Assembly (NCBI RefSeq): GCF_001612945.1
Contig: NZ_BDBK01000002.1
Coordinates: 806,001-870,000 of the forward strand
Source of the DNA: Nocardia inohanensis NBRC 100128
Lineage (GTDB): Bacteria; Actinomycetota; Actinomycetes; Mycobacteriales; Mycobacteriaceae
DNA: 64,000 nt
Direction of reading: 5' to 3'
The position numbers and the translations under genes are program-made. Of this stretch, positions 52,879 through 61,705 are shown piece after piece. Each line of letters starts with the position of its first letter. Within the stretch, counting starts at the first letter, position 1. The notes beneath the pieces were generated by a model that saw only the letters and a program-made list of their open reading frames with translations, did no database searches and had not been told where the DNA came from.

Positions 52879-53018
52879 CGACTCGGCGCACCGTCGCGAC
52901 ACGCTGAGCACCAGGTTTCCCGGCGAGAAGTGCAGGGAAGTCTGGTTTCACCGGGCGGAGGTGTGTTTCCGGGGTGTGAAAGCGTGACATCGGTTTGCCG
53001 ACAATCCGCCCACGAGTG

Positions 53019-53036
53019 TGATGTGCATCATATAGT
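53019..53036 (+). promoter_or_regulatory. Palindrome with adjacent -10-like TATAGT
   Basis: TGATG-TG-CATCA (53019-53030) is a perfect 5-bp inverted repeat, followed by TATAGT (53031-53036), 43 bp before the adenylate-forming gene. A clear -35 is not seen. It may be a regulated promoter. Confidence 0.3.
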
Positions 53037-53078
53037 CACAGGTGCCTGGCAGGGCTCGAGGCACTCGGAGGGACGAGG

Positions 53079-54317
53079 ATGTCGCAGTTACTGGTGGAGT
53101 ATCCGCACACGCGAAATACCTGGTGCGACAACCCGCTTGCGCGCGGAGCGGATGGCGTCCTGCGCTACGGCAATCTGACCCCGGCGCTCACCGAGCTATT
53201 GGATATCCAGGTGCACACCTTCGCCGCGCGCGAGGCCGTGGTGGAGATCGGCGGCCCCCGGCTGACCTACCGCGAACTCTGGTACTCGGCCTCGCGCATC
53301 GCGGGCGGGCTCCAGGAGCACGGCATCGGCTACGGCGACCGGGTGGCGGTGCGCATGCCGGTCGGCGCGCGCTGGGTGCAGGCGTTCCTGGGCGCGCTGC
53401 TCTCCGGAGCGGTACCGGTACTGGTGCCCGATGGCCTGCCGGAGTCGGTGGCACGGCAGGTGATTCGCGATTCCTGCGCGGATTTCGTGCTGGACGGCGG
53501 CGGGCGCGCGGCCGGCTACGGCGAGGCGATGCCCGACGGCGCGGCCTTCATCGACGACGGCGCCTCCCTCGGTGAGCTGGCGCTGCTCTGCTACACCAGC
53601 CCCGGCCTGGAACCGGGTCCGCGCGGCGTGGAGCTGACCAACGAGAACCTGCTCTCGGCGATCCGCTCGGTGGTGGGCGCGCTGGATCTGCCCACCGAGG
53701 GCCTGCGCAATCTGGTGCTGCTGCCGCTGGCGCACGCCAGCGGATGCGTGGATCAGCTGCTGCCGACCTTCGCCGTGGGCGGCACCGTGGTGCTCGCCCC
53801 GGATCCGGCGGCGGTGCCGGAAACCCTTGTCGCCGAACGCATCGACATGGTGTCGGCGACGCCCCGCATCTTCGCGGGCCTGCTGCCCGGTCTGGCGGGG
53901 CTGCGGCTGGAAGGGGTGCGGCAGGTCTGTAGCGCGGGCCATCGCGCCGAACTCGCCTGCGCCGACCCGACGGTCTCGGAATCGGTCTCCAGCACGCTGC
54001 GCGACATCTTCCCCGAAGCCCGCCAGTGGTCGGTCTGGGGCGCGACCGAGACCAGCGGTATCGGCTTGGCCCGCGACGACGGCGCGGCCCCGCGTGACGT
54101 ACTCGGATTCGCCTTCGGCGGTACCGAATTGGCCTTGTGCGGGCCGCGCGCCGCCACCGGTCAGGGCGAATTGCTCTGTCGCGGTCCGAATATCGCCCCG
54201 CGCTACTGGAACGACCCGCAGACCACGGAGTCTCGTTTCACCGGCTCCTGGTTCCATACCGGCAATCAGGTCAGCATCGATCCCGATGGTCTGGTCCGGC
54301 GCGCCGCCGCGGAGTGA
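53079..54317 (+). CDS. Truncated, degenerate adenylate-forming (AMP-binding) protein
   Basis: The 412-residue protein has the N-terminal lobe of an acyl-CoA ligase (LTYRELWYSASRIAGGLQEH, VWGATETSGIGLARDDG). The P-loop YTSGTTGxPKG is replaced by YTSPGLEPGPRG, the Asp of HTGD is Asn (SWFHTGN), and the whole C-terminal lid domain with its catalytic Lys is missing. The open frame simply stops after DGLVRRAAAE. So catalysis by the usual mechanism is unlikely; it may be a regulator, a scaffold or a relic. Strong GGAGGGACGAGG precedes the ATG. Confidence 0.8.
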   Translation: MSQLLVEYPHTRNTWCDNPLARGADGVLRYGNLTPALTELLDIQVHTFAAREAVVEIGGPRLTYRELWYSASRIAGGLQEHGIGYGDRVAVRMPVGARWVQAFLGALLSGAVPVLVPDGLPESVARQVIRDSCADFVLDGGGRAAGYGEAMPDGAAFIDDGASLGELALLCYTSPGLEPGPRGVELTNENLLSAIRSVVGALDLPTEGLRNLVLLPLAHASGCVDQLLPTFAVGGTVVLAPDPAAVPETLVAERIDMVSATPRIFAGLLPGLAGLRLEGVRQVCSAGHRAELACADPTVSESVSSTLRDIFPEARQWSVWGATETSGIGLARDDGAAPRDVLGFAFGGTELALCGPRAATGQGELLCRGPNIAPRYWNDPQTTESRFTGSWFHTGNQVSIDPDGLVRRAAAE

Positions 54318-54369
54318 ACCGTCGTCATCCCGAGCGTGCGTGTCACGCGTGACGAAGGAGCGCTCGACG

Positions 54370-55104
54370 TCAGCCGATCAGCCGGGCGCGCAATGCGTCC
54401 CGCAGTTCCGGGGTGATGCCGACCTCGGCGAGGTATCCGTCCACGCCGCCGTACATGGTCAGCATGGAGCTGGTGGCCGACTCCAGGTACTCGGGCTTCA
54501 CGCCGAGCAGGTCGTCGGAGAGCTCTTCGTCCAGCGCGGAGGTCATGAAGGAGCGCAGGGTCGGGACGGCGTCATTGCTGAGCAGGTAGTCGGCGTAGAC
54601 GTCCTCCTCGGTGACGTCGACCGCGCGCAGCAGGGTCGCGATCGACCAGCCGGTGCGGTCCTTGCCCGCCGCGCAGTGCACGAGCGCGGTGCCGGTCAGC
54701 ACCGAATCCGCTAGCTTCTTGATGGCCAGGTGGGCTTCGGGCATGGCCGGGAACTCCCGGTACACCTCGAGCATGTGGTTCGCGGCGGTGACGTGACGGC
54801 GGGCCTCGTGCGGCGGGGTCTCGCCCATCCGCGAGTCGAAGGGCGTGATGTGCAGGTTCACGCCTTCGGGCAGCGCGTCGTGGCCGATGAAGTCGATCTC
54901 CTTGTAGCCGCGCAGGTCGTGCACGTCGGTGACGCCGAGGCCGAGCAGGGTGGCGTGGCCGGCCGCGTCGAGCCGGCTGAGCTGAGCCGAACGCAGGAGC
55001 ACTCCCTCCCGGACCGTGCTTCCGCCGGTGGTGCGGGCTCCGCCGACATCGCGGAAGTTGAAGGTGCCGGAGATGAGGAATTGGTCGGGGCGCGCTGAAG
55101 TCAC
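54370..55104 (-). CDS. ptpB: Tyrosine/serine (phosphoinositide-type) protein phosphatase, MptpB-like
   Basis: This 244-residue phosphatase has the catalytic P-loop VHCAAGKDRTGWSIA (Cys-x5-Arg with Lys and Asp, as in mycobacterial MptpB). Its N-terminus FNFRDVGGARTTGGSTVREGVLLRS matches the same family. M. tuberculosis MptpB is a secreted virulence phosphatase acting on phosphotyrosine and phosphoinositides. No signal peptide is seen here. It converges on the truncated ligase gene and has a long upstream intergenic region. Confidence 0.88.
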   Translation of the reverse strand: MTSARPDQFLISGTFNFRDVGGARTTGGSTVREGVLLRSAQLSRLDAAGHATLLGLGVTDVHDLRGYKEIDFIGHDALPEGVNLHITPFDSRMGETPPHEARRHVTAANHMLEVYREFPAMPEAHLAIKKLADSVLTGTALVHCAAGKDRTGWSIATLLRAVDVTEEDVYADYLLSNDAVPTLRSFMTSALDEELSDDLLGVKPEYLESATSSMLTMYGGVDGYLAEVGITPELRDALRARLIG

Positions 55105-55239
55105 CGGCCCAGGCTAGCTGTGAGCGGGCGGTCCGGTGGGTGCGAAGCCCGGTAGCCGGGTGGAATTGTGCGGTTCGCGAGGTTCGAAATGGGCCCGGCA
55201 CCGGGGCGAATCCTGTGGGCTCGGGCACAGTCGGTATCT

Positions 55240-55255
55240 ATGTGCTTACCCACAT
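55240..55255. promoter_or_regulatory. ATGTG-N6-CACAT palindrome upstream of ptpB
   Basis: A perfect 5-bp inverted repeat with 6-bp spacer lies 136 bp upstream of the phosphatase start. It could be an operator for the divergent TetR-like or phosphatase gene. Confidence 0.35.
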
Positions 55256-55343
55256 CCGTAAAATACCGCTTGGTCCCAATGTTGGCTTTACCGGGCGATT
55301 CGAGAATTTGCTCGATTCCCATTCGATCGCGAGCCTGTTCCGA

Positions 55344-55376
55344 TTAGGTAACGAAACAATCCTTAGGTACGGAAAC
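55344..55376 (+). promoter_or_regulatory. Direct repeats TTAGGTAACGAAAC / TTAGGTACGGAAAC
   Basis: Two 14-base copies (12 of 14 identical) occur with a 19-bp period at 55344-55357 and 55363-55376, upstream of the HTH-less TetR-like gene. They resemble a binding site used in tandem. Confidence 0.4.
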
Positions 55377-55532
55377 GGCTATCAAAGCTGGTCGCGATGC
55401 CAGAAAACGACGTAGCATCGATACTCGTGAACGGGTACGCCGGGTCCTGCCCCAGGGGATCAGTGCCGATCTGCAACCCGTTGAGCGAGCCGCGCAGCAG
55501 AGGTGCGCGAGTTCTTTCAAAGGGAGTCGTCG

Positions 55533-56018
55533 TTGAACGCTAGTGGAGAAATGATCCAGGTCGGACTTCGTCCGGCCATGATCGAGGCAATCGAGAAGAC
55601 CGCCGCGTCTCTCGACTTCACCGGTACCCGTGCTTTGCGAATACTGCTGCACGCCGGGCTGAGCACCTTGTGGCCGATCTTGAAGTCCACTCCGGACAAG
55701 CAGATTCGCGCCTACGAGCACACCCTCGCCATGCTCCGGCGGCGCTGGGAGAATCAGGACCGGTCCGTCTGCGTACCCGATCCGGTCGCCACCGCGACCT
55801 TCCGGGAACTCGATGCCGAGGTGTCCTCGCTGCTCGGGCTCTGCGCCCAGCGCTCCGGGACCCAGTGGCTGGAACCGGCCGACGCGCTGGCCGCCTATCT
55901 GGTGGCGGTGATCCAGGGCATGGTGCTGCGCTGGCTGGCCGACTGCGACGACGAGACGTCGCTGGTCGTACTCGACGATCTGGTCTCCTACCTTTCCACC
56001 AAGGCGATCGACGCCTGA
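55533..56018 (+). CDS. TetR-like C-terminal domain protein lacking a helix-turn-helix
   Basis: The 161-residue protein matches the C-terminal part of actinobacterial TetR regulators: LAMLRRRWENQD, TFRELDAEVSSLLGLCAQRS and AAYLVAVIQGMVLRWLADCD. No N-terminal helix-turn-helix is encoded: the open frame begins with LRPAMIEAIEKTAASLDFTG, and upstream frames do not supply one. So it is a lone ligand-binding-like domain, or the 5' part is lost or frameshifted. TTG at 55533 with AAAGGGAG upstream is the likely start. Confidence 0.6.
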   Translation: MNASGEMIQVGLRPAMIEAIEKTAASLDFTGTRALRILLHAGLSTLWPILKSTPDKQIRAYEHTLAMLRRRWENQDRSVCVPDPVATATFRELDAEVSSLLGLCAQRSGTQWLEPADALAAYLVAVIQGMVLRWLADCDDETSLVVLDDLVSYLSTKAIDA

Positions 56019-56109
56019 TCGCCGTTCGGAACACCTGCTCGACCGGGTCCTTTCCCGGCCTGCCGAAGTAATGCTGGACGAGTGACCAAGTTCGTGGTCG
56101 AATGAACTG

Positions 56110-57288
56110 GTGACCGAATCGTCGCCGATCGCCGGCCTGCACGCGGCCACCGCCGAACTCGACGCGCCCCTGGCGGCCGTCGACCTGACCGCCCTGCGCG
56201 CCAATGCCGCCGATCTGGTGCGCCGCGCGCGCGGAGTGCCGGTCCGAGTGGCCAGTAAATCCGTGCGCTGCCGCGCGGTACTCGAAGAAGTCCTGGGCCC
56301 CAAGCTGACCGCCGACGGCGGTTTCGCGGGCATCATGGGTTACTCACTCGCCGAAGCGATCTGGCTGGCGGGGGAGGGGGCCCGCGACATTCTGCTGGGC
56401 TACCCCACCACCGACCGCGCCTCGCTGGCGCGGCTCGCCGCCGATCCGGTGTTGCGGGACTCCATCACCCTGATGATCGACGACGTCGATCAACTGGAGT
56501 TGATCCGGGCCGCGCTCGGCACCGAAAAAGTCTCTCCCCGTGTATGTATCGACGTCGACGCATCGCTGCGCATCGGGCCGCTGCACCTGGGGGTGCGGCG
56601 CTCGCCGATCCGGACGCCGGAACAGGCGGCGCGGCTGGCGGCCGAAGCGCGCCGGCGCGGATTCGATGTGGTCGGCGTGATGACCTACGAGGCGCAGATC
56701 GCCGGGCTGCCGGATACCAATCCCGCTGTGCGACTGGTGAAGAAGGCGTCCGCGGCCGAGATCCTGCGGCGCCGCCGGCAGGTGCTGGAGGCGGTGCGCG
56801 GCGAGGTCGGGGAACTGGAGATCGTCAACTCCGGTGGTACCGGGTCCATCGAGGTCAGCATCTCCGATCCGGACGTCACCGAGGTGACCGCCGGGTCCGG
56901 GCTCTACGTGCCCACCCTGTTCGACGGGTATCGGACGGTAACCCCGCGTCCGGCAATGTATTTCGCCATGCCGGTGCTGCGGCGGCCCGCGCCCGGCATC
57001 GCCACGGTCTTCTCCGGCGGGTACATCGCCTCCGGTCCGGCCGGGGCCTCGCGGGTTCCGAAGCCGGTGTGGCCCAAGGGTTTGCGGCTCATCGGCACCG
57101 AAGGCGCGGGCGAGGTGCAGACCCCGCTCACCCATGCCGACGGCCTGCGCATCGGCGATCGGGTGTGGTTCCGGCACGCCAAAGCCGGTGAGCTGTGCGA
57201 ACGTTTCGGCCAGGTGCACCTGGTGGAGGCCGACGGCAGCCGCACCACGGTGCCGACCTACCGCGGCGAAGGGCAGTGCTTCGGCTAG
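56110..57288 (+). CDS. PLP fold-type III enzyme (amino acid deaminase/aldolase or racemase-like)
   Basis: This 392-residue protein has an alanine-racemase-type N-domain with the PLP-lysine in PVRVASKSVRCRAVLEEVLG and the segment VVGVMTYEAQIAGLP. The C-terminal domain has metal/PLP phosphate-site features (NSGGTGSIEVSI, GTEGAGEVQTPL). Relatives are D-threonine aldolases, amino-acid deaminases or D-serine dehydratases; the substrate is not clear. GTG start. Its stop overlaps the convergent helicase stop (CTAG). Confidence 0.8.
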   Translation: MTESSPIAGLHAATAELDAPLAAVDLTALRANAADLVRRARGVPVRVASKSVRCRAVLEEVLGPKLTADGGFAGIMGYSLAEAIWLAGEGARDILLGYPTTDRASLARLAADPVLRDSITLMIDDVDQLELIRAALGTEKVSPRVCIDVDASLRIGPLHLGVRRSPIRTPEQAARLAAEARRRGFDVVGVMTYEAQIAGLPDTNPAVRLVKKASAAEILRRRRQVLEAVRGEVGELEIVNSGGTGSIEVSISDPDVTEVTAGSGLYVPTLFDGYRTVTPRPAMYFAMPVLRRPAPGIATVFSGGYIASGPAGASRVPKPVWPKGLRLIGTEGAGEVQTPLTHADGLRIGDRVWFRHAKAGELCERFGQVHLVEADGSRTTVPTYRGEGQCFG

Positions 57289-60200
57289 ACCCGGTCGAGT
57301 TGCAGTACCGCCGCCAGATCGGAGAGTTCGATGGCGTCGGCCGGCAGATACTCGGTGAGCAGCGGTGAGCGGACGATGATCGCCGCCCACATGGCGCGGG
57401 AGATGGCGCTGGTCAGCCAGTGCCGGGAGAGCAGCCGGCCGATGCCGTGCGGGGCGTCCTTGGGCGCGGAGGTGGTCATCGAGACCAGCACCACCGCCGC
57501 CTCGCGCCCCTGGAAATGATCGGCCGTCCCGACCAGCACATCCTCGATCCTGGCGCGCGACAAGAGGGTTCGGATCCGCGCCACCTGGGCGTGATAGGGC
57601 GCGACCACCAGAATGTCGTGCGGGTGCAGGCGCCGGGTGACCGCGCCGGTATGCCAGGACAGGCCCAGCAGCGTCCGCACCTGGCGCACGATCTCCCTGG
57701 CCTCCTCGGCGGATTCGGTGCTGTTGCCGTGATGTTCGACCGGAACGGTCCGCACGCCCGGCGTGATGCCTTCGAGTTCCCTTGCCAGGGTGACGGTTTC
57801 ATTGGAGCGCAGCCGATTGTCGTAGCGCAGCCGGGAAACCGGGCCGCTCATGCGCGGATGCATGCGCCAGGTGCGATCCAGGAAGTAGCCGTACGCGGCG
57901 GGCAGGGTGCGATGCGCGCCCACCACCCGGCCCAGTACGGATTCGGCGATCGGTTCGGAGTGCGCGCCCCGGCCCGCCGCCGGTGCGGGATCGCCCACCA
58001 GCAACAGATTCCGGGCGCTGATCCCCACCGCGATCGCATCGGCCAGGGGAAACTTTCCGGCGTCGGCGATCACCAGCAGGTCCAGATTGTCGCGCGGGAT
58101 ATGACTGGCATCGGTGAAATCGCGGGGTAGACCGCCGACCACGCAACCATTGACGGCATTGTCGAGAAAACGTTCGTAGCGGTTCGGTTCGATCGGCAGC
58201 CATTCCGGCGCGACGGCCTGCGCCTCCGCCTTGGCCACCAGCTCGGGTAGTACGCCCACCTGCACCACGGCGTCGAGGACGTGCTCGACCACCTGGTGTG
58301 AGCGCGCCACCACGCCGACCCGCCACTTGTATCGGGTGACGAGGCGCTCCACCACGCGGGCGGTGGTGTCGGTCTTGCCGGTGCCGGGCGGACCCTGCAC
58401 GGCCACATAGGAATTCGCGAGATCCAGGACGGCGGCGGTGACGGCGGCGGCATGATCACCGAAGACCTCCGGCAGGGCGCCGCCGGTGCGCAGCCGCGGC
58501 GGGCGGCGGCACAGCAGATCGAAGACCGCCGTTTCGGGGACCTCGGGCAGGGCCACCAGCAGCTGGTGCGCGGTGTCCTCGAGCGCCGCCTCCAGATGCT
58601 CGTCGCGGCCCGGCGGGCACGGGGCGATGGCGGTGGGCAGCTCGTCGTAGGGCTCGCAGCCGTCCGGCAGCAGCTCCACCACCCGCACCACATCCTCGAA
58701 ATTGGTGTCGAGGGAACAGCCGAGCACGGTGGCGTAGGCGGTGGCGCGCTGGCCGGGTTCGACGGTCATTCCGGGCGCGGGGCGGTCGTACAGGGTCAGG
58801 ACCGGCGTCCCGGGCGGTGGTGCGTTGCCCGTGCCCAGCCGTCCGGTCAGCGTCAGATAGCGCCGCATGAGCCGGGTTCCGGTGGTGTGCCACTTGGTGT
58901 CGACCGTGCCCCAGTCGGCGACCAGCACCCCCGGCGTATCCGCCCACTCCTCGATCGGATGATCCAGCCGGTCCTCGTGCGCCCACCGCAACGGCTGCCG
59001 CTCGCGCCGGTGATATCCCAGCGCCGCCGCCGTGAAGGCGGCCGCCACCTGCGCGGTATTCCGGTCCCGCGCCGAGTCCGCGAACTCCCGCAGCGCCGCC
59101 TCCAGCTCGTCCGGGCCGGTCTGCGCATAGTCGTAGACCCACCGCCGCGCCGGGCGTACCCCCTGCTGCGCGGCCAGTTCGACCAGCCAATCCCGCAGCC
59201 GCACAACAGCTTCCGCGCCGTGACCGGCCGCACCCGGATTCGGCGGCAACTGCCCCAGATCGTAGGACCGCTCCCCGACGATCAATGCCGCCCGCACGAT
59301 CGGATACAGATCCACCAACGCGGGCAACAACTCCGCGACCGTATCCTCCCCATCCACCACCAACTCCCCGAGTGCCCTCAGCAGCGGCCGTAACTCGCCC
59401 CGATAGTGGTGAATTCGCATATTCGGGAACTCGCGCTGCCAAGCCACCAGGAACTCCAGCAGCTCGACCCCGTCCCCCTCGCTCCCCGAACCCTCAACCC
59501 CCACACCGGATTCCGTCCACTCCCGCCCGACCCCGGAAACCGCGAACGTATAAACCACATGCGCCGCATCCTCATCCGCCCCGCGTCCCGCGCCCGCCGT
59601 CGCCCCGGCACTCAGCTCGGCGTCGTAGCCGGTCCCGCCCCGTCCGCTCTCGATCGTGTGATCGGCTGCCGTGCACGCGGATTCGTGGTCGGTGTTGTCC
59701 GGTGCCGACTGGATTACGGCGGCTCTGTTCTCGGCGGCGCCCACCGCTGCTTCGCCGAGTTCGGGTGCGGCAGGTCGCGGGGATGCGCCGAGTTCAGGTG
59801 CGGCAAGTTTCGGGGATGCGCCGAGTTCAGGTGCGGCGGGTTCCGGAGATATGCCGAGTTCGGGGGTGGCAGATTCCGGGGATACGTCGAGTTCGGGGGT
59901 GGCAGGTTCGGGGGATGCGCCGAGTTCAGGTGCGGCAGGTTCCGGAGACATGCCGAGTTCGGGGGTGGCAGGTTCCGGGGATGCGCCGAGCTCGGCGGCG
60001 GGTTTCGGCGCTACGCCGTGATTGCCCTCCGGGCGCGGGGCCGGGGCCGGGACGTATTCGTCCATGACGGCGAGGACCGTGATGACATCGGGGGCGGTGG
60101 CGCTGATGAAGAGGTCGCCGGTGGTGGGCCGGGGGAGGGCGGCGAGGGCGGCGGCGTCGATCAGGGTGTGGGCGGGGTGGCCGGTTCGCTCGCGCTGGAT

Positions 60201-61214
60201 TTGCAGTTCGGCCTGGCGGCGCAGGGGAGTGAAGGCGGGGCCGGGGATGCCGGTGCCGGTGGCGTCGGCGGCGGCCAGGCGTTCGACGGTGGTGATGCCG
60301 GCGTCGCGGAGCTGGGCCCGGGTGCCGGGGCGCATGCCGGCCACCAGGAGCAGGTCGCGACGGGCTTCGAGCTCGGCGGTACAGGCGACGCAGCGGCCGC
60401 AGGCCAGGAAGCGGCGGTCACCCCATTGAACGGGGAGCAGTTCGCCGAGTTTGGCGTCCACGATCGATTCGAGGCGCTGCCGGCGGGCCTGGTAGACCAC
60501 CGCGATATCGGCCAGCGAGTGCACCGCCGCAGCGCCGTCGGACCAGATCCGGGCGTGCGAGGCGGCGCGGAATCCGTTCCGCTGGAGCGCATCCACGCAC
60601 GCGGCCGCGGCCAGTAGCGTCGCGATCGTGTTCCGGCGACCCGTCACCCCGGCCGCCACGTAGTCGTACGCCTCGGGCGCGCTGTCGCACAACAGGAAGT
60701 CGCTGTGCGCGGCGAACGAGCCGTCGAGCACCACGGCGCCCGCCGCCGCCTGCACGCCCGCGCCGAGCGCGGCCAGGGTGTCGGCATGCGCATCCCGCAG
60801 TGCCGCAAGCGTTTTCGCGGGATCGGCGGCGGCGCGCACCCGGATGCGCGTCACCCCGGCGCCGTGCCGATCGCGCAGATCCGCCAGGAGTTGTTCGGCC
60901 GCAGACGGTTCCGTCCCCGCCGCGCGATCGCGCGTGGCGTTCCCGCCGCCGATGCGGGTGGCGGCCACCGTCTCGAAGGGCGCCGCGCCCCCACCGGCCG
61001 GCAGCCCCATGCCCGCCCCGGGGTCGCTGAGCGGCGACAATGTGACAGCGTCCGATATCGGCCCCGGATACGCGGCAGCCCCGCTCGAGCCTCGCTCGAC
61101 CGGTGGCACCAGGCCCAGTTCGGCGTCGAGCGCGCGCAACAGCGCGAACTCACAACGCGCCGCCGACACCAGGTCTCCGGTGCTGCACACGACACGATCA
61201 CCGAACAGAATCAA
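57285..61214 (-). CDS. TM0106 family RecB-like nuclease-helicase with tandem repeat insert (Rv1251c-like)
   Basis: This roughly 1309-residue protein has an N-terminal RecB-like region (about 1-300), a middle repeat insert, and a C-terminal SF1 helicase with Walker A VQGPPGTGKTDTTARVVE, ADAG-like LVIADAGKFPLADAIAVG and motif HFQGREAAVVLVSM. The RecB region seems degenerate, with YDYVAAGVTGRRNT where an acidic-Lys motif is usual, and has CGRCVACTAELEARRDLLLV. The insert (59748-60008) encodes eight copies of an 11-residue unit such as ASPEPATPELG. The TTG at 61214 has AGGAGGGG upstream. It is about 170 residues longer than I recall for Rv1251c, and the insert accounts for part of this. Confidence 0.8.
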   Translation of the reverse strand: MILFGDRVVCSTGDLVSAARCEFALLRALDAELGLVPPVERGSSGAAAYPGPISDAVTLSPLSDPGAGMGLPAGGGAAPFETVAATRIGGGNATRDRAAGTEPSAAEQLLADLRDRHGAGVTRIRVRAAADPAKTLAALRDAHADTLAALGAGVQAAAGAVVLDGSFAAHSDFLLCDSAPEAYDYVAAGVTGRRNTIATLLAAAACVDALQRNGFRAASHARIWSDGAAAVHSLADIAVVYQARRQRLESIVDAKLGELLPVQWGDRRFLACGRCVACTAELEARRDLLLVAGMRPGTRAQLRDAGITTVERLAAADATGTGIPGPAFTPLRRQAELQIQRERTGHPAHTLIDAAALAALPRPTTGDLFISATAPDVITVLAVMDEYVPAPAPRPEGNHGVAPKPAAELGASPEPATPELGMSPEPAAPELGASPEPATPELDVSPESATPELGISPEPAAPELGASPKLAAPELGASPRPAAPELGEAAVGAAENRAAVIQSAPDNTDHESACTAADHTIESGRGGTGYDAELSAGATAGAGRGADEDAAHVVYTFAVSGVGREWTESGVGVEGSGSEGDGVELLEFLVAWQREFPNMRIHHYRGELRPLLRALGELVVDGEDTVAELLPALVDLYPIVRAALIVGERSYDLGQLPPNPGAAGHGAEAVVRLRDWLVELAAQQGVRPARRWVYDYAQTGPDELEAALREFADSARDRNTAQVAAAFTAAALGYHRRERQPLRWAHEDRLDHPIEEWADTPGVLVADWGTVDTKWHTTGTRLMRRYLTLTGRLGTGNAPPPGTPVLTLYDRPAPGMTVEPGQRATAYATVLGCSLDTNFEDVVRVVELLPDGCEPYDELPTAIAPCPPGRDEHLEAALEDTAHQLLVALPEVPETAVFDLLCRRPPRLRTGGALPEVFGDHAAAVTAAVLDLANSYVAVQGPPGTGKTDTTARVVERLVTRYKWRVGVVARSHQVVEHVLDAVVQVGVLPELVAKAEAQAVAPEWLPIEPNRYERFLDNAVNGCVVGGLPRDFTDASHIPRDNLDLLVIADAGKFPLADAIAVGISARNLLLVGDPAPAAGRGAHSEPIAESVLGRVVGAHRTLPAAYGYFLDRTWRMHPRMSGPVSRLRYDNRLRSNETVTLARELEGITPGVRTVPVEHHGNSTESAEEAREIVRQVRTLLGLSWHTGAVTRRLHPHDILVVAPYHAQVARIRTLLSRARIEDVLVGTADHFQGREAAVVLVSMTTSAPKDAPHGIGRLLSRHWLTSAISRAMWAAIIVRSPLLTEYLPADAIELSDLAAVLQLDRV
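59748..60008. repeat. 33-bp in-frame minisatellite inside the helicase gene
   Basis: Eight imperfect 33-bp units start at 59748, 59781, 59814, 59847, 59880, 59913, 59946 and 59979; the consensus begins GGATGCGCCGAGTTCAGGTG. They encode ELG-x-SPEPATP-type repeats on the minus strand. As 33 is a multiple of three, copy number can change without a frameshift. Confidence 0.9.
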
Positions 61215-61705
61215 TCGCGCCCCTCCTGTGTCTACTGCGCCGACACCCCGCCCCGGCCGCCGCGTCACTGCGTACCGAGTCGCGAACAGCGTAATGACTA
61301 CGGCCCCGCACCGCGCCCCCAGGTACTGTCTCCGGGCGCTCCCGCCCGCACCCCCGCAGCCGCACGTCAAAACCGGTTTTCCGGGCGATGTTGCGGGACA
61401 ACGCGACTCACGCCCTCACCCCTTCCCGCCCCGCCCCTCACCGCCCCCTCGAAGCGCCAAACCCACCCACCCAATTCGGCGTGTCGTCCCCGCTCGACCG
61501 CGACTACCGCGCCGTGGACCCGGGCCTTCGCACCGCACGACCCTCACCGCCGACCGCAGCCAACGGCATTCGCGTCCGAGGCGTACGTGAAACCCGCCCC
61601 ACGAGCCGGCAAACCGAGCCACCCGATCTGCGTATCGTCTGCGCCTGGTTCGATACGCCGTGGCCGTCGGGCGTTGGGCCGAGGCGGGTTTGTCACAATC
61701 GCGGG
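61215..61705. other. Divergent intergenic region, about 490 bp
   Basis: Upstream of the helicase (minus) and the hydrolase (plus). The open frames here have low-complexity Arg/Pro/Ser sequence and no family features, so I treat it as non-coding. I see no clear hairpin or operator. Confidence 0.5.

Larger units (their letters stand above)
55105..55532. other. Intergenic region, about 430 bp, less GC-rich
   Basis: No convincing gene is present. It contains a palindrome ATGTG-N6-CACAT at 55240-55255 and a 14-base direct repeat at 55344 and 55363. Base composition around 55250-55400 is lower in G+C than the surroundings, consistent with promoters for the divergent phosphatase and TetR-like genes. 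Confidence 0.5.

Noticed and set aside
53019..53036. CRP/FNR-type box TGTGA-N6-TCACA upstream of the adenylate-forming gene
   Set aside because: TGTGA and TCACA occur but with a 14-bp spacing, so it is not a Crp site; only the TGATG-TG-CATCA palindrome was kept at low confidence.
61388..61705. Upstream extension of the alpha/beta hydrolase
   Set aside because: The added 106 residues are low-complexity Arg/Pro/Ser sequence; the ATG at 61706 fits the fold.
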